A stretch of DNA of 43,649 bases, taken from positions 130,441 to 174,089 of the forward strand of contig NZ_LMBZ01000008.1 of NCBI RefSeq assembly GCF_001439635.1, given 5' to 3'. A model generated the notes under the pieces. That model was not told where the DNA came from. It saw only the letters and a program-made list of their open reading frames with translations, and ran no database searches. Of the stretch, positions 7,850 to 15,748 are shown in pieces (position 1 is the stretch's first letter; every line of letters starts with the position of its first letter). This DNA comes from Solibacillus cecembensis. Lineage in GTDB: Bacteria > Bacillota > Bacilli > Bacillales_A > Planococcaceae. The position numbers and the translations under genes were made by a program.

Positions 7850-9463
7850 ATGCAATTAAAAGCAGAAAATATAACGATGATAATGGTTGGCAACACCATC
7901 TTTAAAGGACTTTCATTTGAAGTAAAGACTGGAGAACGTATTGCGATTGTTGGTCGCAATGGTAGTGGGAAAACGACATTATTTAAAGTGCTGGCAGGAG
8001 TTGAACAGCCTGATCAAGGACGTGTCGTGAAAGTAAAAGGTAAAACAATTGGATATTTGCATCAAATTCCTGCCTACACGGATGTAACTGTTTTTGATGT
8101 ATTGTCTGAAGCATTTACAGAATTACATGACATGAAAGCTCGCTTAGTGAGTTTGGAGCAACGTATGCTTACGGATACGACTGAGAAAATTCTTCTTCAG
8201 TACGGCGATTTACAAGAGCAATATATGGCTAGTGGTGGTTATGAAATAGAAGCGAAAATTTCTTCGATTGCAAATGGATTAAAGATTACGAAACTATTAG
8301 AACAACCATTTGTAGCGTTAAGTGGTGGCGAAAAGACGAAGGTGATGCTCGCGCAAATTTTACTAAAGCAGCCAGATATTCTTTTGTTAGATGAACCGAC
8401 TAACCATTTAGATTTAGCTGCTATTGAATGGTTAGAAGATTATTTGCATTATTTCAAAGGTGCTGTCGTTGTCGTTTCACACGACCGTATGTTTTTAAAT
8501 AACATCGTACAAAAGGTTGCAGAAATTGAAGATGGCGATATTTGGATGAGTAAAGGCAAATATGATGATTATCTTCAGCAAAAAGAAGCAAAACTAGCTG
8601 AGCAGTTCGCAGCTTATCAAGAACAGCAGAAAAAGATTCAAAAAATAAAGGAGGCAATTCGTCGCTTACGTCAATGGGCAAATGAAGCTTCTCCTCCAAA
8701 TCCAGATTTATTCCGAAAAGCGAAGGCGATGGAAAAAATGTTGGAGCGAATAGAATTAGTGAAGAAGCCAAAAACAGAGAGAGCAATGAATTTACAATTA
8801 AAAGCGGATGATCGAACAGGAAAAGAAGTGTTTGTATTACAAAATATTACGCATGGTTTTGAACATGATTTTTTATTCATGGATGTGCAGCTGTCGGTGT
8901 ATTATCAGGATCGATTAGCGATTGTTGGCAATAACGGGACAGGAAAATCCACATTATTAAAAATACTGTTAGGTGAAATAGTACCACTTGATGGAGAATT
9001 AAAACATGGGAGTAACTTAAAAATCGGCTATCTCGCCCAGCAGTTTGACCAATTTGATGGCAAACAACGACTTATCGATGCGTTTCGAGAGGAAGTATCA
9101 CTGACAGAATATGATGCACGGCACATGCTGGCACGATTTTTATTTTACGGCCACGACGTGTTTAAAAAAGTAGAGCAATTAAGTGGTGGCGAAAAAATGC
9201 GACTGCGTTTAGCGCAGCTAATGATACAAAAATGCAATGTACTCGTACTAGATGAACCAACGAATCATTTAGATATTGAATCGAGAGAAGCGTTAGAGGA
9301 AGCACTTGAACATTTCGAAGGAACAATTGTGACAATTAGTCATGACCGTTTCTTCTTACAAAAATTATTTACAAAAACGGCTTGGTTAGCAAATCAACAA
9401 TTAACCTTGCATGAAGGTCCATTTGAGTGGGCGAATTTAAAACAAAGGGAGTTACAACAATGA
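7850..9463 (+). CDS. ABC-F ATPase, probable ribosome-protection or translation factor
   Basis: 537 aa from the ATG at 7850, chosen because GGAGG lies nine nt upstream; the reading frame is open further 5' but has no ribosome site. Two ATPase domains without membrane segments: Walker A GRNGSGKT (about 35-42), LSGGEKTKV (158-166) and LLDEPTNHLDL; then GNNGTGKS (360-367), LSGGEKMRL (444-452) and VLDEPTNHLDI. The interdomain linker (about 240-315) is charged and helical, with RRLRQWANEASPPNPDLFRK, like ABC-F proteins that reach the ribosomal P-site. Leader ORF and attenuator upstream favour an antibiotic-inducible resistance factor over a housekeeping one. Specificity cannot be told from sequence alone. 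Confidence 0.88.
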   Translation: MQLKAENITMIMVGNTIFKGLSFEVKTGERIAIVGRNGSGKTTLFKVLAGVEQPDQGRVVKVKGKTIGYLHQIPAYTDVTVFDVLSEAFTELHDMKARLVSLEQRMLTDTTEKILLQYGDLQEQYMASGGYEIEAKISSIANGLKITKLLEQPFVALSGGEKTKVMLAQILLKQPDILLLDEPTNHLDLAAIEWLEDYLHYFKGAVVVVSHDRMFLNNIVQKVAEIEDGDIWMSKGKYDDYLQQKEAKLAEQFAAYQEQQKKIQKIKEAIRRLRQWANEASPPNPDLFRKAKAMEKMLERIELVKKPKTERAMNLQLKADDRTGKEVFVLQNITHGFEHDFLFMDVQLSVYYQDRLAIVGNNGTGKSTLLKILLGEIVPLDGELKHGSNLKIGYLAQQFDQFDGKQRLIDAFREEVSLTEYDARHMLARFLFYGHDVFKKVEQLSGGEKMRLRLAQLMIQKCNVLVLDEPTNHLDIESREALEEALEHFEGTIVTISHDRFFLQKLFTKTAWLANQQLTLHEGPFEWANLKQRELQQ

Positions 9464-9900
9464 ATAATATTGATGCTTATTGGCAGCATTTTTGCGAGCA
9501 AGAGGACTTACAAAACATTCGCTATACAGAAGCATTTCAATTTGGAGAGAAAGCAGATTGGTTAGCAAGCTTAGTGCTAGATGGAACGAAACGTGCGACG
9601 TGTTCAAGTTATCCTTTATATGAAGTAGAAGGCGATAAACTGCCGGCCGTCGGTGATTACCAAATCGTTTTGAATAGTAAAGATGAACCTGTTGCTATTA
9701 TTAAGACTTATTCAATTGAAATATATCCATTTAAAAATGTGCCGGTTGATTTTGCATTACAAGAGGGTGAGGGTACGTATGAAGAATGGAAACAAGCACA
9801 TATAGCATTCTTTGACCGAATATTGCCTGAATATGATATGGCGTTTACGGAAGACATGCTCGTTGTCTGTGATCGGTTTGAAAGAGTATATCCTAAATAA
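9460..9900 (+). CDS. ASCH-domain protein
   Basis: 146 aa. The ATG at 9460 overlaps the ABC-F stop as ATGA, so translation is coupled. It shows the ASCH (ASC-1 homology) pattern: FGEKADWLASLVLDGTKRAT, then a small-residue turn and beta strands, GDYQIVLNSKDEPVAIIKT, and the C-terminal MLVVCDRFERVY. ASCH folds resemble PUA domains and are thought to bind RNA or nucleosides; some act as amidohydrolases. Coupling to an ABC-F protein suggests a ribosome-related or RNA-related task. No catalytic residues could be assigned. No signal peptide or membrane segment. Confidence 0.8.
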   Translation: MNNIDAYWQHFCEQEDLQNIRYTEAFQFGEKADWLASLVLDGTKRATCSSYPLYEVEGDKLPAVGDYQIVLNSKDEPVAIIKTYSIEIYPFKNVPVDFALQEGEGTYEEWKQAHIAFFDRILPEYDMAFTEDMLVVCDRFERVYPK

Positions 9901-9933
9901 TTGTAGTTGGATGATAGAGCAACTTTTAAAGTG

Positions 9934-9980
9934 AAAAATAGCAACGGGCGCTAGGTTTACGCCGGTTGCTATTATCTTTA
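9934..9980. terminator. Bidirectional terminator between ASCH gene and hisS
   Basis: AATAGCAAC pairs with GTTGCTATT, extended inside by GCG/CGC across a small mismatch; followed on the plus strand by ATCTTTAG and on the minus strand by TTTTTCAC. It serves the convergent ends of the ASCH gene and hisS. Confidence 0.75.
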
Positions 9981-10037
9981 GATAAAATTTAAATGTAAAT
10001 GTAAGTTCCATTATCAAATAGAACCCCGTGCACTCTA

Positions 10038-11318
10038 TTATTGTTCAAATGGAAAATTAAACACCTGCTCTTCTCCACTAACCATATCTTTAATTTTATA
10101 AATATTAGCAAATACTTCATTTTCCCCAAGTACAATCGTCTTCTGGATATTTTCCCGGTTGGCTCGCTCCATTGCCTTTCGCACCTTTTTACCACTGAGC
10201 TCAACCTCAACTTTATAGCCATCATTGCGTAACTTTGCAGCTAAAATCAGCGCCTGCTTTTTCATATCGATTGGAATAATGTAAATATCGATATCCGAGG
10301 AATTATTCACTATTTTCCCTGTTAGCTCCAAAGCTGTATAAATAACATCTAATCCAAATGAGATTCCCACTGTTGCGTATGACTGATCAGTACCAAGTAG
10401 ACCACCTATTGCATTATCATAGCGTCCGCCACTACCGATGCTTGATTTTATGCTTCCGTCTGCTAAAAAGATTTCATAAATGGTTCCTGTATAAATTTCG
10501 AGCCCTCTTGCTAAAAATGGATTGAAAATGCATTCTAGTTCAATGCCTAGAGCAGATAAATAGGCAGCTAGTTTTGTTAACTCCTGCACTCCTTGTTTCA
10601 CAAATTCATTAGTAAAAGTATAGGATTCAAAGTATTTGAGTGTTGGTTGTGCATCTAAAAATTGATCAATTTCCTGCAAAGTCTTTTCTGAAAGCTCAAT
10701 CTCTGCCAATTCCTTCACTAACATTGCTCGATCAATTTTCTCCATTTTGTCTAAAATTAAAATAACACGATTCATTTTTTCCGATGGCACGTTAAATAAC
10801 GTCAACATTCCGTATAACAATTTGCGGTTATTGTATTGAATCGTAATCTTTACATCTAACTTCTTAAATGCGTCTACTGCCATCATCATTAGTTCGGCTT
10901 CTGCTGCTTGGGATTCTACACCAACAATATCAACATCACATTGCGTAAATTCACGGAAACGCCCTGCCTTAATGGGACCGTCGCGAAAAACCTTGCCAAT
11001 TTCATATCGTTTGAATGGCATTGAAATAGTCGGATTCATTGCGATTATTTTGGCAAAAGGAATTGTTAAATCATAACGCAATGCTAAATCTCTTTCTCCA
11101 CGGTCTGTTAGTGTATACATTTCCTGTAAGATTTCTGAACCACCCGCATATTTGGAAGCCATTAGCTCGGTGTAGTTAATAATTGGCGTCTCTAACGGTT
11201 TACAACCATACGAAATGAAAGTGTCTTCTAGCGTCCTACGAATTTTACGACGAACAACTTCCTGCTTCGGCAAATAATCTTGAGTTCCACGTACATTTTG
11301 ATAATCCATCTTTTTCAT
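10038..11318 (-). CDS. hisS: Histidyl-tRNA synthetase
   Basis: 426 aa from the ATG at 11318, preceded by AAGGAGGTCGTTAGG. Class II synthetase joining histidine to tRNA-His. It starts with NVRGTQDYLP and has motif 2 around RYEIGKVFRDGPIKAGRFRE with FTQCDVDIVG. The histidine-specific region reads LARGLEIYTGTIYEIF, where most bacterial enzymes have RGLDYY. Motif 3 lies at GSGGRYDNAIGGLLG, and a C-terminal anticodon-binding domain follows (about 330-426). The divergent RGLEIY form and its stand-alone position, not next to aspS, suggest a second, specialised or inducible HisRS. It is preceded by a His-rich leader peptide and hairpins that point to attenuation. Confidence 0.9.
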   Translation of the reverse strand: MKKMDYQNVRGTQDYLPKQEVVRRKIRRTLEDTFISYGCKPLETPIINYTELMASKYAGGSEILQEMYTLTDRGERDLALRYDLTIPFAKIIAMNPTISMPFKRYEIGKVFRDGPIKAGRFREFTQCDVDIVGVESQAAEAELMMMAVDAFKKLDVKITIQYNNRKLLYGMLTLFNVPSEKMNRVILILDKMEKIDRAMLVKELAEIELSEKTLQEIDQFLDAQPTLKYFESYTFTNEFVKQGVQELTKLAAYLSALGIELECIFNPFLARGLEIYTGTIYEIFLADGSIKSSIGSGGRYDNAIGGLLGTDQSYATVGISFGLDVIYTALELTGKIVNNSSDIDIYIIPIDMKKQALILAAKLRNDGYKVEVELSGKKVRKAMERANRENIQKTIVLGENEVFANIYKIKDMVSGEEQVFNFPFEQ

Positions 11319-11345
11319 CCTAACGACCTCCTTATTTTTGGGAAA

Positions 11346-11398
11346 CAAAAAAATCGTATAGTCATAAAGCTCCTAAATCGGCTTTATTTATACGATTT
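11346..11398 (-). terminator. Attenuator terminator of hisS
   Basis: On the minus strand AAATCGTATA pairs with TATACGATTT, and ATAAAGC pairs with GCTTTAT inside it, followed by a run of seven T residues. It lies between the leader peptide and the hisS ribosome site, so it must be bypassed for hisS to be made. Confidence 0.85.
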
Positions 11399-11405
11399 CA
11401 CGAAA

Positions 11406-11456
11406 AATAGTCTTCCTATTCGATATTAAAAAATTAATAAAGATAGCAAGACTATT
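11406..11456 (-). promoter_or_regulatory. Upstream hairpin of the hisS leader
   Basis: AATAGTCTT (11448-11456 on the minus strand) pairs perfectly with AAGACTATT (11406-11414). The first arm overlaps the end of the leader peptide, only a few nt after its His codons, so a ribosome stalled there would block this hairpin. A GACTAT copy also sits in the right arm of the terminator, giving a second possible pairing partner. Confidence 0.65.
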
Positions 11457-11505
11457 CCATATGATGATGTGTTGTAGTAAAGGTTTTTCTTGCTGGTTTT
11501 AGCAT
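11452..11505 (-). CDS. Histidine leader peptide of hisS
   Basis: 17-aa ORF reading MLKPARKTFTTTHHHME. It has a strong GGGAGG ribosome site seven nt upstream and its own promoter. Three consecutive CAT histidine codons lie near the end, immediately before the first arm of a hairpin, and a Rho-independent terminator follows before hisS. This is the layout of classical his/trp-type attenuation: lack of charged tRNA-His stalls the ribosome at the His codons and would favour read-through. I saw no T-box consensus, the usual Firmicute solution. Confidence 0.8.
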   Translation of the reverse strand: MLKPARKTFTTTHHHME

Positions 11506-11533
11506 AGTATTACCTCCCTCTAAAGTTAAGGGT

Positions 11534-11562
11534 ACTATACAGCAATATCCTTAAAATGTAAA
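11534..11562 (-). promoter_or_regulatory. Sigma-A promoter of the hisS leader
   Basis: On the minus strand TTTACA and TATAGT are separated by exactly 17 nt, placing transcription start about 20 nt before the leader peptide start codon. Confidence 0.75.
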
Positions 11563-11608
11563 GAGGTTAAATAATATTGGAAGGACAGAAACGTAAAGCA
11601 TCCTTCAT

Positions 11609-11875
11609 TTACAAAAAAGTATTCCGTACTTTGAAAACATTATAGAACAATTTGGCGTTCCTTCCCATTCGGCTGTGAGAGTTCATTTTTGGTAACAAAC
11701 ACTTTTGAAATATTTCATCGCACTGCTTTGTTCTACCGTGTTTTGAATAACATTCGTCATGTAATTTACAGCAGGCATCGACCGCGTTCGTTGGTTTTCC
11801 AGGACCAGAACAGCCCGGACCACAGTATTTATAACCAGGATAGCAAAAACCAGTTATTTTACTTCTGCTCATCAT
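11609..11875 (-). CDS. Phospholipase A2-like protein (parvovirus VP1-like family)
   Basis: 88 aa; ATG-ATG start after GAGAGGGTGA. Residues about 15-45 carry a secretory-PLA2-like core: YCGPGCSGPG resembles the calcium-binding loop and DACCKLHDECY matches the active-site helix with its His-Asp pair and flanking cysteines. The family (Phospholip_A2_4, first known in the parvovirus capsid protein VP1) occurs in Bacillus relatives with unknown role. Further cysteines (QCDE, QKCLLP) probably form disulfides, yet there is no clear signal peptide. It would hydrolyse phospholipid sn-2 esters if active. A decayed duplicate lies about 8.9 kb to the left on the same strand. Confidence 0.8.
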   Translation of the reverse strand: MMSRSKITGFCYPGYKYCGPGCSGPGKPTNAVDACCKLHDECYSKHGRTKQCDEIFQKCLLPKMNSHSRMGRNAKLFYNVFKVRNTFL

Positions 11876-12110
11876 TTTTCACCCTCTCTAAAATGTATTT
11901 ATACTCTAAAATATGTAATTTTTAATTGAGGAGAAGAGGCTAAAAACTAGAGAAAGTGTGAGAGGGAAAAGTAAATTTATCTTAATGTTTTGTTTGGCTC
12001 TTATTCTAGTTTGGAGAATGGATGTTAAAGAAAATTTTAAACAAAAGAGGTTATGAGAACGGCTATGGGGAAAATGAAAGGAGAAGCGTTACTAGGAAGG
12101 GGGATTCTAA

Positions 12111-13169
12111 ATGCTAAAGTTGATGGCAAGTTTCGGTGTGACGTTGTTATTGTTAGCTGGCTGCTCGGAAAAAGATCAACAAACTGTGATGGAAATAGGG
12201 CAAGCAAAGGGAGTAAATGAAGCGGAAGTAATCGCACAAAATTTACAGGCACCATGGGCGATTGAAAAAATAGAAAATATTTTTTTCATAACGGAGCGTA
12301 CGGGGGCAATTGTAAAAATCCAAGATGATAAAACGGTGCGCCAAAAAGTACAACTTAAACAGCACTTATCAACAGCGTCAGAAGCAGGGTTACTTGGCTT
12401 TGTATTAGCACCGGATTTTGTAGATTCAAATCAAGCTTTTGCCTATTATACGTATGAAAAAGGGAGCGAACAATTTAATCGTATCGTTTTGCTGCAGCTT
12501 AAAAAAGATGTGTGGTATGAAGAAAAAGTACTCATAGATGAAATTCCAAGTGGAACGTATCATCACGGAGGGCGGTTGAAAATTGGACCAGATCGCAAGC
12601 TTTATGCAACAACTGGGGATGCATCAAACCCAGAGCTTGCACAAGACAAACTTTCGCTTGCTGGTAAAATATTGCGCCTTAATTTAGATGGCTCAATTCC
12701 TGACGATAATCCGTTCGATCATTCCTATATGTTTAGTTATGGACACCGCAATCCTCAAGGACTTACTTGGACAGCAGATGGGAAAATGTATGCAACGGAG
12801 CATGGGCAAAACGAGAATGATGAAGTAAATGAAATTCAAGCAGGTAAAAATTATGGTTGGCCAATTATTGAAGGAAGTGAACAGCAGCAAGGGCTCGTTG
12901 CACCAATCTTCACATCTGGTGCAAGCACAACTTGGGCTCCATCTGGCATGGCGAGTGCCAATGGAAAACTATACGTAGCGGCATTAAGAGGGACAGCCAT
13001 TTTAGCATTTGATATACAAACGCAGGAAGTACGCACGATTATCAATCATGTTGGGCGGATTCGCGATGTTTGGATAGAAGGGGACACGCTGTATTGGATT
13101 ACTAATAATACGGACGGTCGAGGTCAAGCAAGTAAGGTAGATGACCGATTATTTAAATTAGAGTTATAA
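12111..13169 (+). CDS. Lipoprotein glucose/sorbosone dehydrogenase-like protein (PQQ type)
   Basis: 352 aa; ATG after GAAGGGGG. Lipoprotein signal peptide with lipobox LLAGC (Cys18), so anchored on the outer face of the membrane. The mature part is a six-bladed beta-propeller of the GSDH family (soluble aldose dehydrogenase/YliI type): GLLGFVLAPDF, YHHGGRLKIGPDRKLYATTG, LAGKILRLNLDGSIPDDNPF, SYGHRNPQGL, ATEHGQNENDEVNEIQ and NYGWP are all family hallmarks around the PQQ and calcium site. Such enzymes oxidise sugars to lactones. The cell may lack PQQ synthesis, in which case the physiological cofactor or substrate is open. Monocistronic. Confidence 0.88.
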   Translation: MLKLMASFGVTLLLLAGCSEKDQQTVMEIGQAKGVNEAEVIAQNLQAPWAIEKIENIFFITERTGAIVKIQDDKTVRQKVQLKQHLSTASEAGLLGFVLAPDFVDSNQAFAYYTYEKGSEQFNRIVLLQLKKDVWYEEKVLIDEIPSGTYHHGGRLKIGPDRKLYATTGDASNPELAQDKLSLAGKILRLNLDGSIPDDNPFDHSYMFSYGHRNPQGLTWTADGKMYATEHGQNENDEVNEIQAGKNYGWPIIEGSEQQQGLVAPIFTSGASTTWAPSGMASANGKLYVAALRGTAILAFDIQTQEVRTIINHVGRIRDVWIEGDTLYWITNNTDGRGQASKVDDRLFKLEL

Positions 13170-13321
13170 AGGTTTAAATAAAAGGGATCAACACCGAAAT
13201 TTGTTCTTGAAATAAATTTGCACAACCTTTTAGTATTTGCGGTCGTTATAGTAGCTTTAAAAATTGAAGTTATGGGTTAGTTTGGGATGAATTACAATGG
13301 AATCTTTTTTGGAGCAGGGAA
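13170..13321. other. Intergenic, nothing recognised
   Basis: Non-coding AT-rich DNA after the sugar dehydrogenase gene; no convincing terminator or small gene seen. It leads into the 21-bp array that follows. Confidence 0.5.
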
Positions 13322-13487
13322 ATTGGCTGGTAAATGAATAAATTTGGCGAGTAAAACGTGGTTTGGCTAGTTACTACACTAATTCGGCTAGTTTTCGATG
13401 TATTTTGGCGAGTAACGTTTGAAAAGTGGCGAGTTTAAACGGTTTAATGGCTAGTTTACGGAAAAGTTTGGCTAGTTACTGCGGGGA
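13322..13487. repeat. Array of eight units with 21-bp period, core GGC(T/G)AGT(T/A)
   Basis: The core GGCKAGTW (once GGCTGGTA) recurs with its first G at 13325, 13346, 13365, 13386, 13407, 13428, 13449 and 13470. The spacing is exactly 21 nt except one step of 19. Upstream of the core TTT is favoured; the rest of each unit is variable. 21 bp is two helical turns, so all cores face the same side of DNA. The minus strand reads as K-L-A-x4 heptads but with in-frame stops and the 19-nt step, so it is not an active gene. Confidence 0.85.
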
Positions 13488-13608
13488 AATGAGGAAATCT
13501 ATTGAAGAATGATCATGATAGAGGATTATTTAGCTACTGCCTTGAATGGGTTAAAAGAGTATTCATTTGAATTTGTCGAATTAGTTTATTGGAAAGGGGG
13601 TATGGAAA

Positions 13609-14307
13609 GTGAATATCGTAACAGTCATTTTGATGACAAGTGCCTGGTTAATCATTGGGGCACTGGCTTTTAAAATTTACCGCCAACAACTGGAGAAACC
13701 GATTTGGTGGAAGGTAATAATAGCTATTTTAGTTGGATTATTTTCATTTTCCTTTACGTTCTCATTGTTAAAGCAAGCCGTTCAAATTGCTATTTTACCG
13801 TTAGGATTATGGCTGCTCTATGGGATATTAAGGTGGCGAAATAGCTGGGAGAAATATCGGAAATATGCTTGGTTAGGGTTCTTTGCAAATTATCTTTTCT
13901 TTACATTTACAGTAGGCGGACTATTTATTCATCAAGCCATTTATCCTAAAGGAAATATTCATACATATATAAGCGATTTGTCCGAAGCAAAAATAATTCC
14001 TACGCACCCATCCGCTAAGGGAAATATACAGTTTGAACTAGATGCATTCCAAAGAATAGAGAGTTTTAAGGAACATCATTTTTTTAGTGATGAATGGTAT
14101 AGGGAAGTATATGGAGGGGAGGATGGAGTTCATAATGAGCGCTTTCCTTATTTAGTAATAGGTTCTAATGCAAAATGGGGTAGTGGTTTTACACCGCTTA
14201 TTTACATCGAACGCGATGGCAAAGGGATATTAATTACGACGAGAAGTGATCAAATGTATTTTAAATCTGAGCAATCGATCATTGGTGAGGTGAGCACAGA
14301 TGAATAA
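13609..14307 (+). CDS. Unknown membrane protein
   Basis: 232 aa from a GTG with AAGGGGG eight nt upstream. Four hydrophobic segments fill the first half (about 5-22, 35-55, 58-75, 87-110). After these comes a soluble domain of about 115 aa (PKGNIHTYISDLSEAK ... YLVIGSNAKWGSGFTPLIYI ... ITTRSDQMYFKSE), probably outside the membrane. I do not recognise the family. Its stop overlaps the start of the next gene by eight nt, and that partner is also membrane-anchored, so the two likely work together. Confidence 0.7.
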   Translation: MNIVTVILMTSAWLIIGALAFKIYRQQLEKPIWWKVIIAILVGLFSFSFTFSLLKQAVQIAILPLGLWLLYGILRWRNSWEKYRKYAWLGFFANYLFFTFTVGGLFIHQAIYPKGNIHTYISDLSEAKIIPTHPSAKGNIQFELDAFQRIESFKEHHFFSDEWYREVYGGEDGVHNERFPYLVIGSNAKWGSGFTPLIYIERDGKGILITTRSDQMYFKSEQSIIGEVSTDE

Positions 14308-15022
14308 AAAACGGATTATTATAATTAGTTTGGCAGTAGTCGTGAGTTGCATCATCTATTATTTATATTTCACAAAGCCCGTACAATTTTTAAATGAGCA
14401 GCAAATTTTGGACGAAATGAATGCATCGAATGACCGCATCAAGGTGGAGAAAATCGAGGAAATTATTAAGCTAGATGAGGAGCATTATTTCGTACCTTTT
14501 GTAAGGGAGAATGGGCAACTGGGAATGAGTTATTATCGTTGGTCAAGGGCGAAGTGGCGTTTAATTTCATTTGGCTATAATAAATTTGCAGAAGTATGGC
14601 AGCTCGATAAAAATGCGCCAGAAACGAAATATATTGTGTGGCATTACCCGCCGGATGAAGTGGATTACATGAAATTGTATTTAATGAATGACCGTTATTA
14701 TAGTATTTCGGGGGATGATAGTTACTATGAACCGAAAACGCAACTTGTGGAGAAAATAGGTGAGGGCAAAAATTATGGTGCGTTAAAAATTCCAGAAGAC
14801 TTTTCAACGGTCATAAAAGCGCTTGAACTTCCTTATAACAATGGATCTGACTTTTTTGGCATATTTAATGTAAGACACACGCATTATTTAGGATTAAATT
14901 TCTTTAAAGGGGGAGAGGAAACATATCCAGAAAGCTCGGGAAGTGCTACCCATCATATGGCTAAATATACGAAGGGGAAATTTGATTACCTTCTTGTTGT
15001 AGGTAAGTCGCAATTGGAGTAA
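14300..15022 (+). CDS. Unknown membrane-anchored exported protein
   Basis: 240 aa; the ATG at 14300 lies inside the end of the preceding gene after GGTGAGCACAG. One N-terminal hydrophobic segment (IIIISLAVVVSCIIYYLYF, about 5-23) is an uncleaved anchor; a Cys at about 17 is not in a good lipobox. The remaining 215 aa are soluble and rich in aromatic residues (RENGQLGMSYYRWSRAKWRL, LMNDRYYSISGDDSYYEPK). No family recognised. Translational overlap with the upstream four-helix membrane protein suggests a two-component envelope module. Confidence 0.7.
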   Translation: MNKKRIIIISLAVVVSCIIYYLYFTKPVQFLNEQQILDEMNASNDRIKVEKIEEIIKLDEEHYFVPFVRENGQLGMSYYRWSRAKWRLISFGYNKFAEVWQLDKNAPETKYIVWHYPPDEVDYMKLYLMNDRYYSISGDDSYYEPKTQLVEKIGEGKNYGALKIPEDFSTVIKALELPYNNGSDFFGIFNVRHTHYLGLNFFKGGEETYPESSGSATHHMAKYTKGKFDYLLVVGKSQLE

Positions 15023-15031
15023 GTACGATAA

Positions 15032-15060
15032 GCCGTACTAAAATGAAAATCTAGTACGGC
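15032..15060. terminator. Hairpin between convergent genes
   Basis: GCCGTACTA pairs perfectly with TAGTACGGC around an 11-nt loop. It lies between the convergent ends of the membrane-anchored protein gene and the LysE-type gene. T-runs are poor on both strands, so termination is uncertain. Confidence 0.5.
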
Positions 15061-15067
15061 ATACACG

Positions 15068-15706
15068 TTATGCTTGGCGTTCAAAGGCAAGCTTAACCCC
15101 CAATGAAATTAACACAATGCCGGTAATTTTATTAAAAACGGATTGTACAGATGGGCGTAAAAACCACGCGCGGATAATGTTTAGTATGTAAACGACTAAC
15201 ACAAGCCAAATAATCGAAATCGCGATTAATATTGCCGCAAGCATGAGTAGTTGCGGGGTAACGGCTGCGTCTGTATTAATAAATTGCGGCATCAATGTTA
15301 CATACAGCAATAATGTTTTCGGGTTCAGTAAATCGGTCACAATTCCTTGTGTAAAACAATGGCGATATGTTTTTTCAGGAATTTGTATATGTTGATCCTT
15401 TATCAATAAATCCCCCATTGAGGACTTCTTCGCGAGTAATGCTTGAATACCTAACCAAATTAAATAGAGCGCACCTAAATATTTGATGATTGTAAATAAC
15501 ACAATTGAACTTGCCACAACCGTTGCGAGACCAAGCACTGCGAGTAATGTCCAAATAAATAGTGCTAAAATGATGCCCAACGTTGTAAAATGACCTGCAT
15601 TTTTGCCGAAGTTTAATGTATTTTTTGTGACGAGCAAAAAGTCGACGCCTGGGATGACAACAATTAATGTAGCAATCATCACAAACACCCAAAGATTTTC
15701 AATCAT
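15068..15706 (-). CDS. LysE/RhtB family exporter
   Basis: 212 aa from the ATG at 15706, preceded by GAGGTGAAACA; the reading frame extends seven codons upstream without a better site. Hallmarks of the LysE family: N-terminal VIPGVDFLLVTKNTLNFGK (the PGP/PGV-type signature), then GIILALFIWTLLAVLGLATV, YLGALYLIWLGIQAL, and the C-terminal half with FTQGIVTDLLNPKTLLLYVT and LMPQF. Six hydrophobic segments. It is expected to export amino acids such as lysine, threonine or homoserine lactone-like compounds by proton antiport. Substrate cannot be decided from sequence. Confidence 0.88.
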   Translation of the reverse strand: MIENLWVFVMIATLIVVIPGVDFLLVTKNTLNFGKNAGHFTTLGIILALFIWTLLAVLGLATVVASSIVLFTIIKYLGALYLIWLGIQALLAKKSSMGDLLIKDQHIQIPEKTYRHCFTQGIVTDLLNPKTLLLYVTLMPQFINTDAAVTPQLLMLAAILIAISIIWLVLVVYILNIIRAWFLRPSVQSVFNKITGIVLISLGVKLAFERQA

Positions 15707-15748
15707 TGTTTCACCTCTGTTTTTCAATATGAATTGAACTATATCATA

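Noticed and set aside
11346..11562. T-box riboswitch upstream of hisS
   Set aside because: No AGGGTGGNACCGCG-like T-box sequence or specifier-loop arrangement seen; the features fit a leader-peptide attenuator instead.
13322..13487. Possible CRISPR array
   Set aside because: Period is 21 nt with an 8-nt conserved core, far shorter than CRISPR repeats and spacers, and no cas genes are nearby.
13515..13672. Plus-strand ORF starting MIEDYLATALNGLKEYSFEF
   Set aside because: It overlaps the well-supported GTG start at 13609 in another frame and has no ribosome site; perhaps a relic, not listed.
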